This document shows, piece by piece, positions 1 to 10,500 of a stretch of DNA of 64,000 nt; the first letter of the stretch is position 1; every line of letters starts with the position of its first letter. The stretch lies in assembly GCF_000350225.1 (NCBI RefSeq), contig NW_005178956.1:53887-117886 (forward strand). The letters run 5' to 3'. Origin of the DNA: Chondrus crispus. Taxonomy: Eukaryota > Rhodophyta > Florideophyceae > Gigartinales > Gigartinaceae. Below the pieces are notes generated by a model. The model did not search any database, had not been told where the DNA came from, and was given only the letters and a program-made list of their open reading frames with translations. A program made the position numbers and the translations under genes.

Positions 1-512
1 GTACTTTTTGCGAAAAGCTTGGAACCCGTCACTTGGAACGGCTACGAAGACGTCGTTTTCAATCGTCTCGTCTCCCCCGTACGCCGTCCTGATCCGTTCG
101 TATGCCTCAGCATCGAAAAAGTCCCGAACGTGACCCCTGCTTGAGTACTCAGTCGATCCGATGTAATCATACATTTGCTCGCACTTGGCTTGGTCCGCAA
201 ACATGGCAGCAAGTCGTGGACGCAACGGCAACCATCCTATCTTGGGAGCGCCTTTCGTGTCAACACGTGGGCGAGGCTTGCCACAAATGCTACAATGTGT
301 AAGGGAGTCGTGGGAGAAACACATGTGGCCGGGACAGACAGGGTAATATATCACAGCATCTTCTAGACCAGAATCTTTCTTGAGCCTGCTTAGGATAGTC
401 TTCCAGCTCTTGTAGGGAGAGTTGATCAGAGCCGATATGTCGTCCATAGAAGCGTGACTTATTGCGCCTTTGAAGAAGAAATCAATCCAGGCTCTGTTCT
501 GTGTTGCCCATG
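1..512 (-). pseudogene. Tnp2-family transposase (Tnp2-A), downstream fragment, runs off window start
   Basis: The minus strand is open throughout this stretch and runs out of the window. Translation shows a Cys/His cluster (a PVCPGHMC segment, then THCSICGKPRPR), then LPLRPRLAAMF and, close to the window edge, NDVFVAVPSDGFQAFRKKY. This order (CP..H.C, C.ICG.PR, PLIPRL-like, then a D-[IV]-[FY]-x-x-x-x-S-D-G-F block) is characteristic of the Tnp2 transposase family of CACTA/Plavaka-type DNA transposons. The upstream half lies at 5618-6252; copia-1 sits between the two. The frames on either side are compatible if about five bases are removed, but I found no identical target-site duplication. The catalytic core lies beyond the window, so activity cannot be judged; the gene is interrupted in any case. 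Confidence 0.75.
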
Positions 513-915
513 CATCAACATCGCGAGTGGTTACAAGTTGAGGCAAGCAATCCTCGAGGGGTCATGTCGCAGAAGGATCTCTAGCAATAGTACAAGGCTC
601 ACTTCTTCAACTCTATTGACAGCACAGTTCTAGACCTCAACTCCTCTACTCCGGTTCTATGAAAGAACCACGTAACGAGTTAGCAGTCTACTGTGGTGAC
701 ACGCATAGGAAATAACTTTCAGTATATTCGGACCCGTAGTCAATGGCCCGTATATATTATGCTACAGTACTGATCGCCTCAATTCAGCGGAATTGAGGCC
801 GACTACCTCACATGAACTAGAACGCGATGCCACCGCAACTGCACATGAAGTGCAATATAAAACGGTCTTCGTGCGGAGACGCTAGAAAAATAAAGACAAC
901 GAACAATGTTTGAAA
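513..915 (+). repeat. 5' direct repeat / LTR of copia-1
   Basis: Matches 5214-5616 at a constant offset of 4701 bases. The probable LTR proper is 565-915, starting TGTCGCAG after a GAGGGG tract; bases 513-564 repeat the end of the pol gene. AT-rich promoter-like sequence (GTATATATTATG, about 770-781) lies in the middle, as expected for a U3 region. Confidence 0.8.
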
Positions 916-930
916 GGTTATGGGGCCCAG
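916..930 (+). promoter_or_regulatory. Primer binding site of copia-1 (half initiator tRNA-Met)
   Basis: Directly after the LTR stands GGTTATGGGGCCCAG. It matches the complement of the anticodon arm of eukaryotic initiator tRNA-Met (GGTTATGGGCCCAG) except for one extra G. Drosophila copia and yeast Ty5 are known to prime from such a half-tRNA; copia-2 and copia-3 in this window have the same type of site in the same position. Confidence 0.7.
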
Positions 931-1022
931 TAATCTCTAACCTGCGCTATTCGTTCACAATCGTTTCAATTCTCGTGGTCCTGCAGCTTTCGCGTTTACC
1001 AGTACGCAGTTGGACTCTCAAC

Positions 1023-4000
1023 ATGTCTGATCGAGATCGTCCTCGAATTAAACCCTTAGAGGAGAAGGACGACTACCGACTTTGGAAGATCCGCGTTGAA
1101 GCCGATTGCGAAGCAAATGACGTCCAGGTTGCACTTGTCAATGAAACTGCACCTGACGGGACTGCGTTGGTTGCATTTCAGAGCATGCAGCGCGGAGCAA
1201 GCAACATTATAATCCACGCTGTGACTGACAAACCACTTCGCGTAATACGCTCCGATGTTGGAAACCCTTTCCGAATGATTTCGAAGCTAGATGAACGGTA
1301 TGATTCGAAGTCTACAGCTACCCGAATCTCTCGGATGACTGAGCTGATGTCTTTACGCTACACTAGCCTACGCAGAAACATTGGGTCGCACATTGATGAA
1401 ATGGCAGCTCTTCTGGAACAACTGGAGAGCATGAACACGAAGATGCCAGACGAGCTGGCTATTGCATTGCTCATCTCTTCAATCGATGTGGCAGAGATGG
1501 CACCAGTGACCGCGGCTATCAAGACCCTTGCTGACAGAAACGCAACATGGGAATCTGTCACGGCTCGCATCATTGAAGAGCACATGATTCTCAAGAGCAA
1601 GGGTTGCAGCAATGAACGACTCACTGTGGCCGAGGTTGCAAAACAACAATGCTCCATCTGTAGAAAGTCCAACCACTCGACTGCTAGGTGTTTTCTGAAT
1701 CCTGAAAATCCACACAATCGTCTTAACGTTGGTGAAAAAGGACAGAACAGACCTACTTCAAATCAGAGCACTTCGCGACAGGCTAACAGGGACACACAAA
1801 AGAAGACCAATGCACATGTTCGCTTGGCAATGGCGATCAAGAAGGACAGCAAAGCATCTAAAGTCGACCAGTTGATGCTGGACTCGGGAACTACCTCGCA
1901 TATGACCCCGGACATTGAACAACTGCATAACAAGCAACCCTGCAACGTCAACATTTCGCTTGGAGACGACTCCACCGTCAAGGCTACCTCCACGGGTACT
2001 AGGGTAGTACATTGGGCAGCGCATGACGTTGTCACTAAGGTATCTCTATCTAAGACACTGGCGTCTGACAAGTTGGCATTGAGCCTACTTTCCGTGCCAG
2101 CCCTAGCTGCAAAGGGGCTGTATGTATTGTTCACTTCTGAAGAAGCACTCATCATCGACTCTTTGGATAACTTTCGTGTTATTGGCAGTGCCCCCAAGCA
2201 GAAGGACGGATTGTACTACATTACGTCACAGAAATGTCCTGAGGACGCACATCCTATCAACATGGACGATGAAAAGGTGAGAACCATGATGGCTGTTGTC
2301 AAAAGTGCAGGCAGTAATGCACATTCTGACGATAGTATTGATGACTCTGATGACCATATGAGTGAGGCATTGTTACCTTGTGACAGTGACGAAAACCCAC
2401 CTCTGATGAGTGATGAAGAGTCGGAATCAGACGATGAAGAGGAATTTGACTTGGGAAAAATGCAGATGCGTGATCCTGTCACTGAACAGAATATTTCTTC
2501 GTCCATACCAGAGTCTCCACTTGGAACAAGCTCAACGCAAAGGCGTTCTGTTTCCATATGGCATAACCGCTTGGCACACGTAGTATCCGAGAAAGAAATC
2601 AGCGGTATGCTGAAAAACGGTATTCTTGCCAACGCCTCTTCTGACAAGGTGAATTGTGATTCCTGCGCAAAGGGGAAGTTTCGAAGATTTTATTCTGGAA
2701 GCTTAACCAAAGCCACGGAACCAGGAGTGCTTCATGTAGACCTCGTCGGACCCGTGAAACCCATGTCGAACTCACGTCAAAAATACATGCTTACACTTGT
2801 AGATGAGTACACTAGGCACATTTCAGTTCGCTTTCTGCACTCCAAGCGAGACACATCGAACGAGATCTTGCAGCATGTTGTATTCTTCCAGAGGGAGTCC
2901 GGTTTTACTTTGAAACGTCTGCACACCGATGGGGGCAGTGAGTTCTTCACGGCGCAAAGAAAACTGCGCAAGAAAGGGGTTTCAATCACTACGAGTACTC
3001 CATACACACCGGCATCAAACGGGCTTGTGGAAAGGACGCAAGGTGTTCTAATGTCGTTTGCTCGAACATCTTTGGCACAGTCAGGGCTTCCGTTGCAGTA
3101 CTGGCCATATGCTGTAGACCACGCAGTGTCTTGTAAGAATGCTGTCAAGCACTCTACAACCGAACAAGTCCCACACGAGTTGCTTTTTGGGGAGTATCCC
3201 TCTTACGTGTATCACCTTCGTCCATTCGGGTGCAAGGCTCTCTTTGCTCCAGTGCAGAAGAAAAGGGAAAAGTTTGCAACACGCCTGGTTGACGGAATTT
3301 GTTTCGGGCATCATGGCGGGGGAATTTATAGAATTCTCTCACAAAGCGGCACGCACCTCACGAAGCATGCACGATTCTCGGAGAACGAGTTTCCGGGACT
3401 GTCCTTGTTCGCCACACAGAAGTTGCAGAAGACTAACCACCGGGATTTTCACAGTGGTGAATATGACACGGATCCGGAAGACGACGTTAACCACGCCGAA
3501 AATGAAGTACAGGTGTCAGTTGAATCTGCAATTGATGCAGTCACTTACCATCCGCCCGTATCAAGCACATCAGGAGAAGATGATGAACCAGACACAGATG
3601 ATCATCCTGCAGCGCATTCACACGACTATAACCTTCGCCCCAGAGCCAGTATAGCAATTCCGGAATGCATCAGCACCCCAGACGACCCTACTATCAAAGA
3701 GGCTCTTCAGTCCGCGGAGGACAAGTACTGGAGGAAGGCAGTTGCAGAAGAGTTTGGAAATCTTCTGGACGCCGGTACATGGAAGGAGGTTCGAAAATCT
3801 ACCCATGCTGTACGACCGTTACCGTCTGGATTCATCCTTAAGCTGAAACGGAATGAAGATGGAAAGCCCTCTAGATTTAAAGCTCGTCTTGTTGCGCGCG
3901 GAAATCCGCAACGAGCCGCAGTGGAGTCTTATGCTGAGACGTACGCTCCGGTGGCATGCTTTGAGCTCGTGCGTCTTCTGCTCACGCTTTCCAAGGGCCT

Positions 4001-5285
4001 AAGATGGAGCCGCCGACAGTTAGATGTGACTGGTGCATTTCTATACGCCACACTTCCTGAATCTATGTCAATATATTTGAAGCTGCCACTTATTCCAGGC
4101 GTCGAGCACGCTGACGGGCGCATTGTCAAGCTTGTCAAGTCTTTGTATGGTCTCAAACATGCTCCAAAGCTGTGGTATGAATATCTCGCTACAGCCTTGA
4201 AGAAGCTTGGGTTTGAGCAATGCCTGTCTTGCGATTGTCTCTTCACTCTTCGCCGCGGCCAGCAAATGGTCATTGTCCTCGCATATGTCGATGACTTGGC
4301 ACTATTTGGAACAGATGAACTCATCGAGGATGTCGTCGCACAGTTGCATCTTTCATTTAAGTTGAAAGATTTGGGAGAACTATCATACTTTCTAGGGGTC
4401 CGCATCACTGACACGGAAAATGGAATCCTACTTTCGCAACTCTCCTTCATCGAGAAAATTATCGAAAAAGCCAAAATGTCAGATGCAAAGCCAACTAAGA
4501 CACCGCTTCCAATGGGACACGCGCTCTACAACGAAAGGAAAATTAGAACGCAGCCTGAAGAAGACGAAATGCAGAACGTCCCGTACAGAGAGATTCTAGG
4601 TTCACTCTTGTTTCTAGCGACAAGAACGCGGCCTGAAATTATGGCATCAGTCTCTATGCTTGCCAAGTTCGCCGATTCACCCTGCATGGAACATTGGAAA
4701 GCCATGAAACACGTGGTGCGTTATCTCATCAGTACGAAGGATCACGGTTTGCGTCTCAATTCTTCAGCATCTATCACGCTTAAAGGCTGGTCTGACGCAG
4801 ACTGGGCCCGTGACCTAGACCGACGTCGCTCAAGGTCAGGCTTTGTTGTGACTGTGAACGACGCTCCGATCATATGGTCATCAAAACTGCAGGGAAGCGT
4901 GGCGCTCTCAACATGCGAAGCAGAGTTCATCGCCCTTGCTCAGTGTGCGAAGGAAGTTGTGTGGATACGGGAATTACTTCAAGAAATTGGGGTTATGCAG
5001 CACGATGTGCCTCCGACAGTCATCTTTCAGGACAATCTAGGCACGATTGCGTGGACTGGGGATGTGCAAGGACTCCGAAACGTGAAGCACATCGGAATTA
5101 AGTACAACTACCTAAAGGAACTAGTACAGAGCTCAAAAATGCAGGTACTATACACGCCCTCGTCTGAAAACCGCGCAGACTCGTTGACAAATACATTGGT
5201 TGGCTCTACATTTCATCAACATCGCGAGTGGTTACAAGTTGAGGCAAGCAATCCTCGAGGGGTCATGTCGCAGAAGGATCTCTAG
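1023..5285 (+). CDS. Copia-type Gag-Pol polyprotein (copia-1)
   Basis: An intact 1420-residue polyprotein if started at the ATG at 1023. An in-frame ATG at 906 overlaps the primer site and encodes a hydrophobic leader, so it is less likely. In order: Gag (to about 200); a zinc knuckle of CX2CX4HX4C form starting at C210; retropepsin with DSGTTSHMT at D287; a Gag-pre-integrase segment from W513 with CDSCAKGK; a DDE integrase (first Asp in HVDLVGP about D573, HTDGGSEFF, and Glu in SNGLVERTQG); an RVT_2 reverse transcriptase with YVDD at about Y1088; and a Copia RNase H (SDADWARD, CEAEFIAL, QDN). Integrase preceding RT is diagnostic of Ty1/copia. The last 24 codons lie in the 3' direct repeat. 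All catalytic motifs that I can see are present. Confidence 0.93.
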   Translation: MSDRDRPRIKPLEEKDDYRLWKIRVEADCEANDVQVALVNETAPDGTALVAFQSMQRGASNIIIHAVTDKPLRVIRSDVGNPFRMISKLDERYDSKSTATRISRMTELMSLRYTSLRRNIGSHIDEMAALLEQLESMNTKMPDELAIALLISSIDVAEMAPVTAAIKTLADRNATWESVTARIIEEHMILKSKGCSNERLTVAEVAKQQCSICRKSNHSTARCFLNPENPHNRLNVGEKGQNRPTSNQSTSRQANRDTQKKTNAHVRLAMAIKKDSKASKVDQLMLDSGTTSHMTPDIEQLHNKQPCNVNISLGDDSTVKATSTGTRVVHWAAHDVVTKVSLSKTLASDKLALSLLSVPALAAKGLYVLFTSEEALIIDSLDNFRVIGSAPKQKDGLYYITSQKCPEDAHPINMDDEKVRTMMAVVKSAGSNAHSDDSIDDSDDHMSEALLPCDSDENPPLMSDEESESDDEEEFDLGKMQMRDPVTEQNISSSIPESPLGTSSTQRRSVSIWHNRLAHVVSEKEISGMLKNGILANASSDKVNCDSCAKGKFRRFYSGSLTKATEPGVLHVDLVGPVKPMSNSRQKYMLTLVDEYTRHISVRFLHSKRDTSNEILQHVVFFQRESGFTLKRLHTDGGSEFFTAQRKLRKKGVSITTSTPYTPASNGLVERTQGVLMSFARTSLAQSGLPLQYWPYAVDHAVSCKNAVKHSTTEQVPHELLFGEYPSYVYHLRPFGCKALFAPVQKKREKFATRLVDGICFGHHGGGIYRILSQSGTHLTKHARFSENEFPGLSLFATQKLQKTNHRDFHSGEYDTDPEDDVNHAENEVQVSVESAIDAVTYHPPVSSTSGEDDEPDTDDHPAAHSHDYNLRPRASIAIPECISTPDDPTIKEALQSAEDKYWRKAVAEEFGNLLDAGTWKEVRKSTHAVRPLPSGFILKLKRNEDGKPSRFKARLVARGNPQRAAVESYAETYAPVACFELVRLLLTLSKGLRWSRRQLDVTGAFLYATLPESMSIYLKLPLIPGVEHADGRIVKLVKSLYGLKHAPKLWYEYLATALKKLGFEQCLSCDCLFTLRRGQQMVIVLAYVDDLALFGTDELIEDVVAQLHLSFKLKDLGELSYFLGVRITDTENGILLSQLSFIEKIIEKAKMSDAKPTKTPLPMGHALYNERKIRTQPEEDEMQNVPYREILGSLLFLATRTRPEIMASVSMLAKFADSPCMEHWKAMKHVVRYLISTKDHGLRLNSSASITLKGWSDADWARDLDRRRSRSGFVVTVNDAPIIWSSKLQGSVALSTCEAEFIALAQCAKEVVWIRELLQEIGVMQHDVPPTVIFQDNLGTIAWTGDVQGLRNVKHIGIKYNYLKELVQSSKMQVLYTPSSENRADSLTNTLVGSTFHQHREWLQVEASNPRGVMSQKDL

Positions 5286-5616
5286 CAATAGTACAAGGCT
5301 CACTTCTTCAACTCTATTGACAGCACAGTTCTAGACCTCAACTCCTCTACTCCGGTTCTATGAAAGAACCACGTAACGAGTTAGCAGTCTACTGTGGTGA
5401 CACGCATAGGAAATAACTTTCAGTATATTCGGACCCGTAGTCAATGGCCCGTATATATTATGCTACAGTACTGATCGCCTCAATTCAGCGGAATTGAGGC
5501 CGACTACCTCACATGAACTAGAACGCGATGCCACCGCAACTGCACATGAAGTGCAATATAAAACGGTCTTCGTGCGGAGACGCTAGAAAAATAAAGACAA
5601 CGAACAAAGTTTGAAA
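5214..5616 (+). repeat. 3' direct repeat / LTR of copia-1
   Basis: Copy of 513-915. It contains the final 24 codons and stop of pol, a GAGGGG purine stretch and then the likely LTR start at 5266. It ends TTTGAAA immediately before transposase sequence on the minus strand. Confidence 0.8.
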
Positions 5617-5617
5617 G

Positions 5618-6252
5618 AGCTCAACACTCATTTGACTCTCCTCCTGGCCTTTCATCCCCACATCAGACCCCGATTCGCTTGCGGAGTCTCCATCATCAAA
5701 GTATGCCTGGGCTTCCGATTGTTCTTCGGCAACACCGAGATCATCAAAACCATGAGATGCGTCTTCCACAATACCTCCTATATCACCCGTCGACCCATTT
5801 TCTCCAGTAAATGGTACCACTACACTAAGGCTCTCATCGCTTAAATGGCTGGATACACTCGCTTCCTGGCATTGCGTGGGATGATGCATTGCATTCATTG
5901 GTGGATGGTCCAAAATTCTTCCTTCTGCATGCCTTTCATCCATGTAATCACCTGCGTATCCCCCGGGCGCGTCACCACTCGCATTTGGCGTAGACAGGAC
6001 CGAGTACGCACCAGGTGTCGTGTTCGCATCAATGCTTGCTGCGATCGCATTATCTACTATTTCGATATATTGACCGCGAATTGCACCACTTCTTTCCTCC
6101 GACGGACCCCATGGGAGCTTGCTATTCATGCCCTGCAGCTGGCGACGGCCGTTCGCAATCCTACGGTGATTAAGCATTGTGTTCCTGTGGACTGCTTTTC
6201 CGCTCGGCTGGCATGCGCACTCGTATTCAGGTAGACACACATACCTTGGCAT
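5618..6252 (-). pseudogene. Tnp2-family transposase (Tnp2-A), N-terminal fragment
   Basis: The minus-strand reading frame starts at the ATG at 6252 (MPRYVCLPEYECAC); an upstream TTG-initiated extension is open to 6312. It encodes a Cys-rich zinc-finger-like segment near the N-terminus (CLPEYECACQPSGKAVHRN, continuing to a His in MLNHRR), as is common at the start of Tnp2/Plavaka transposases. An acidic, low-complexity linker follows and runs straight into the copia-1 repeat, where it terminates artificially in foreign sequence. The continuation of the gene is at 512-1. The transposase is therefore disrupted. Assignment rests on this zinc-finger-like start and on the clear Tnp2 motifs of the downstream fragment. 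Confidence 0.6.
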
Positions 6253-6972
6253 GCTGCGAGAAATGTGAGCGAGATCGTCCCGCCCAAAACGATTGAAGTC
6301 CCTCCCCAACACTTTTGGGCTTCGGATGCAATTTTGCTCAGGCTGGTATAATTCTTACGTATGCATTGGTTGCGGATGTAGATGCTTTGAGGTAGGGACT
6401 CTGAAGCGCGTTAATACGACAATGGCACGACTGAATTCGCCCTAGTACTCAACTTCGAGAATAAGGGGGCGTAATCACCGAGAGGTAGCTCTCGAGGTCT
6501 TCCGAGGTATACTAGTTGTGAAACAGTCTCACGTCGACGCGAAAGCGACTGTGCGTTAAAGATAGATCATGAATCCACGGCGAAGAATGCGCCACGGCCC
6601 GTCACTTCCGGAATGTCATGCAGAAGATAGCGAAATGCCAGTATTTGAAAAAATGGCATCTTGTGATCGGCAAGAAACGTCAAAACCCCGCACTCTTGTA
6701 ATAGTGAGTCACATGACCATGAGACCACGCTGCTTGCGTCACTAAGCACACGTCGCAGGAGCCTATACACCGATGGGGATGATCAAAGCACGAACCTTCG
6801 ATTGCAATTCTATTCATCCCCCAAACGGCACCCCTGTCTCTTATGTAAGAAAGGTACATTTTGGTTGGCGAGGTAGTCGGTTCCCGCCAGATTGACAATA
6901 CGGCTTTCCTTTCGCTTCCTATCAGTGACGTTCCGGTATGCATTATAAACTCCTCTGCCTTCCTTCACTACC
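6253..6972. other. Divergent intergenic region of Tnp2-A
   Basis: 720 bases between the minus-strand transposase start and the plus-strand companion ORF. I see no convincing coding potential or repeat here. The head-to-head arrangement implies that it holds promoters for both genes; the same layout recurs in Tnp2-B (30796-31043). Confidence 0.4.
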
Positions 6973-7304
6973 ATGCATGAAGCTCCCGTAACCAATTTTC
7001 ATTGCCATCGCCCAGGGAGCTACTTATATCCCCAGGGTATTTTCTCCGGAAATGCCTCCTCCGACACCATTGGAACGTATCTTGGAAAGCTCAAGGATGA
7101 GCTAGAAACAATTTTCCTTCGAGAGTTCGGAAAAGTGAAGAGAAGGATTGAGTTAATTGAACCGGCATGTCTCTTGCCGCCCATTAATAGTCCTCAGCGC
7201 TCCCACGATTTCGTACGCGATCCAAGTGTGGCGGCGTTTATGCGCGAGAATATTGAAGAAGCTAACAGTGCTGTTCCTGCTGGTGCTGTGAAATATATTC
7301 AATT
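6973..7304 (+). pseudogene. Companion ORF of Tnp2-A, first part (interrupted by copia-2)
   Basis: The first ATG after an in-frame stop (6946) opens a frame through MHEAPVTNFHCHRPG, a charged helix-prone segment (KLKDELETIFLREFGKVKRR) and an acidic stretch. It reads into the copia-2 LTR. Bases 7300-7304 (CAATT) are duplicated at 12025-12029. Removing the element and one copy of CAATT rejoins this frame exactly with 12030 onward. I do not recognise a domain. The divergent position relative to a Tnp2 transposase suggests an accessory protein of the same DNA transposon, but a host gene cannot be excluded. Confidence 0.6.
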
Positions 7305-7511
7305 TAAAGAGCTGGAAAGTTGTTGTAGATCGGATACCCTTTACTCTTCATATGGTCTGCACTACATATACTGACGCATTTAGGATTGATCCCAAGAAAT
7401 TCAAATCTATGCTAACACTGTCAGTGCTAACACTGTCTCTGGACCCAAAAGACAAACGGCAAACTTCATGCCTGCCAGTGCTGTCCGTTGGAGATGTTCG
7501 TTCTCGTAACA
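7305..7511 (-). repeat. 3' LTR of copia-2
   Basis: 207 bp, matching 11818-12024 without visible differences at an offset of 4513. Pol ends 30 bases inside the element from this LTR, with a purine-rich minus-strand stretch (GAGATGAGGGGGAG) between, as expected for a polypurine tract. Confidence 0.92.
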
Positions 7512-7541
7512 CTCCCCCTCATCTCAAACTTCGCTGTGCAC

Positions 7542-10500
7542 TTACTGCATACCCAAAGTCTTCACGAAAAATTTGTGCTTTGTTCCACCCACTGGTTTCG
7601 TCATCACATCTGCGAGCATATCACTGGAGGGAATATATTTCGTCTCGACTGTTCCACGCGCAATGTGATCACGAATGAAATGGTATTTCACGTCTATGTG
7701 TTTGCTTCTCTCATTCTCCACTTCGTCGTGAGCCAAGCAAAGAGATCCCTGATTGTCCCCCCAGATCTTGATAGGTGTAGGGAAACCATTAGTTTCCAAT
7801 CCTAGTTTCCTCAACCACAATGCTTCACGAACGGCGAAGGATAGCGCGATGTATTCTGCCTCAACCGTTGACTGGGCAATCACATTCTGCTTCTTACTCC
7901 GCCATGACACTGCGCCACCGGCATACATGAAGCAATGTCCGCTGGTTGACTTGCGGTTATCAATGTCGCCCGCAAAGTCGGAATCAGAATAGCCATGCAA
8001 ATTGTTTTCAGCGGTAGAATCTTCCTCTTCTTTTCCGTAGACAATTCCAAGGTCACTTGTGCCTTTCAAATATCTCATTACATGTTTAGCAGCCTTCCAA
8101 TGCGCGGTACCGGGGTTGGACATAAACCTTGAAAGATAACCAGCAGCGAATGCGATGTCTGGTCGAGTTGTATTTGCCAAATGCAGAATACATCCAACCA
8201 ATTGACGGTATGGTGTGCGGGACATTTTCTGTTTCTCCCCCTCATCGACAGGACCCATAGTGGTCGACAGAACAAGTCCCGCAGGAAGCGGAGTCTTCGC
8301 TGGTTTACAGTTCACCACTCCAAATTTCTCGGCCATTTGGTCAATCATGGTGCAACTGTGCAACTTCACTGTTCGACTGACGGGATCCTGCTCGATGACA
8401 ATTCCGAGAAACTTGATAACCTTTTTCTCGATGCGGACTTCAAATTTTCTCGCTATCATCTCTGCTACCCTTTTCAGCACTTCCATGGTCATTGCAATCA
8501 TCAAAATGTCATCCACGTATACTAGTATGTATACAGTTTCTCCGTCATTGATGAGGACATACAAGCTTGGATCTACTTTCGATTGTGTGCAGCCAATTGC
8601 TCGAAGGAACGTGTTGATGACCTTACGCCATGCACGGGAAGCTTGCTTCAACCCGTAAAGGGCTTTCAATAGTTGGTAGACAAAATTCTCTTTCCCTTGG
8701 ATACTGTAACCCTCAGGTTGTTCCATGAAGATTGTCTCATCTAATTCTCCATTCAAAAATGCTGCCTTCACATCCAAAAGTAACATTTCTAACTGTTGTT
8801 GAGCGGCGAGTGCCAACATCATCCGTACAGTAGTGTATTTGGCGACGGGAGCGAACACTTCATCGTAATCCACACCCTTCAGTTGCGTAAATCCTTTGGC
8901 AACTAGCCTTGCTCGTCTTCGTGTCAGTCTACCTTCGCTGTCCTTCTTAGAGAGGTAGACCCACTTGTTCCGGACTGTGCGTGCCCCTTCCGGAAGCGTC
9001 ACCAATTTCCATGTCTTCTTCTCATTGATTTGTTTTATCTCTTCATCCATTGCATTCTGCCAGTGTCGACTGTCAGGTCCTGATACAGCTTCTCGATACG
9101 TCAAAGGGGTAGTTGCGTCTTCGTTTTGCAGGCGAGCCTGGTGCATGAACATGGCAGTGTCATATCCAAGACGCTCAGGTTGGTTGGTCTGTCGTGAAGA
9201 TCGACGAATATTAGGATGGTACGTGATGGAATCTATGGCGTCCTCGAAATCTTCGTCGTCGCTGGACTCATGTGTGTGTTGGGAGACATCTTCATCTTCT
9301 ACATTTCCTTCAGTAGTAGTAGAAATGTCTTGATCGTTTCCAGTCGAGCGAGACAGCGCGTTCAGTACGTCCTCACTGACTGCTTCGAAGGGATCATCAA
9401 ATTCAACACTGTGTCCTTCTTCACTATCACCTCCCTCAGATTTCAGTAGCTTAGCATTTTCATCAATACTAACATCACGTGAGACGACAACTCTTCCTTC
9501 CTCCGGAAGATACACACGAAAGCTGTTGCCTCTTTCAAACCCAACCAAGAAACCCATGCGCGCTCGTTGACTGAATTTTCCCTTGCGCTTGATCTTGGGT
9601 ACATGTACATAGGCCTTCGATCCGAAAACCTTCAGATGAGAGAGATCAGGCCTCTCGTTCACCATGACTTCGTATGGTGTTTTGCTTGGAACTGCTGAGG
9701 CATTGGAAAAAAGTCTGTTGCGAATGTAACATGCGGCATTGACTGCTTCGGCCCACATGTGGTTGTGGTTCGGCAAGTGTTGTGCACCAATTAACATGGT
9801 GCGTGACATATCCAACAGAGTACGGTTTAGTCGTTCTGACTTGCCATTTGACTCAGGCGAGTATGCTGAACTCAGCTCATGAGTTATGCCTCTCCGGGAA
9901 AGCCAATTGGTGAAGCTTCGGGAAAGAAACTCCTTAGCATTGTCGGAGCGTAGGCGTTTCACAAGTTCATTCTCATACAGCGTTATGTTGAGCTTCTTGA
10001 CGTGTCCTTTCCTCGCGGTTTCCAGTTCAGCTATCATTTCCTTGATAGCTGCTCCAGCCTCATCTTTTGTCCTCAGAAAACGAACAGAAGACACCGCGCT
10101 ACTATCATCATAGAGCGGTATAAAATATCTCTTTCCACCAAGAGACGGGTGCTTGATTGGTCCTACAAGGTCGGTGTGGACGAGGTCAAGGGGACTTGTG
10201 GACTTGCGTGACTCATTATTTGCTAATGGTCGGGGTTGACGGCACGATTTTCCAAGTTCACAGCTTTCACACTTTGAATTTGAGGAGGTCTTGAAGTTAG
10301 GAATGTCTATTCCAGTTACAATTGGCAACGTCATTGCCATCACACCAGAGCTAGCATGTGCAAGTCTCTCGTGCCAAAGTTGCTGTTGTTTCTCAATCGA
10401 AACAAATGCTTTTGATGCCACATCAGGAACGAAATGTGCTTCATACAGTCCTTCAGGTCTTTCAACGCCTTTCATGTACACTTTCCCACTGTCTCTATGG

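Larger units (their letters stand above)
513..5616 (+). mobile_element. Copia-type LTR retrotransposon copia-1
   Basis: A 403-bp direct repeat (513-915 and 5214-5616) flanks one long gag-pol ORF, the layout of a Ty1/copia element. By eye the copies match over this length; just inside the end the left copy has ATG at 906-908 where the right has AAG. The element interrupts a minus-strand Tnp2-type transposase (pieces at 1-512 and 5618-6252). Two features are odd. The direct repeat begins inside the pol ORF, about 50 bases before a purine-rich stretch and a TG dinucleotide (565 and 5266) that look like the real polypurine tract and LTR start. The flanks CCATG and GAGCT do not match as a target-site duplication. 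Aberrant integration or later recombination could explain both. The intact ORF and near-identical repeats suggest a recent, possibly competent copy. Confidence 0.85.

Noticed and set aside
906..1022. ATG at 906 as start of copia-1 Gag-Pol
   Set aside because: It lies at the LTR/primer-site junction and would add a hydrophobic leader foreign to Gag; the ATG at 1023 is better.
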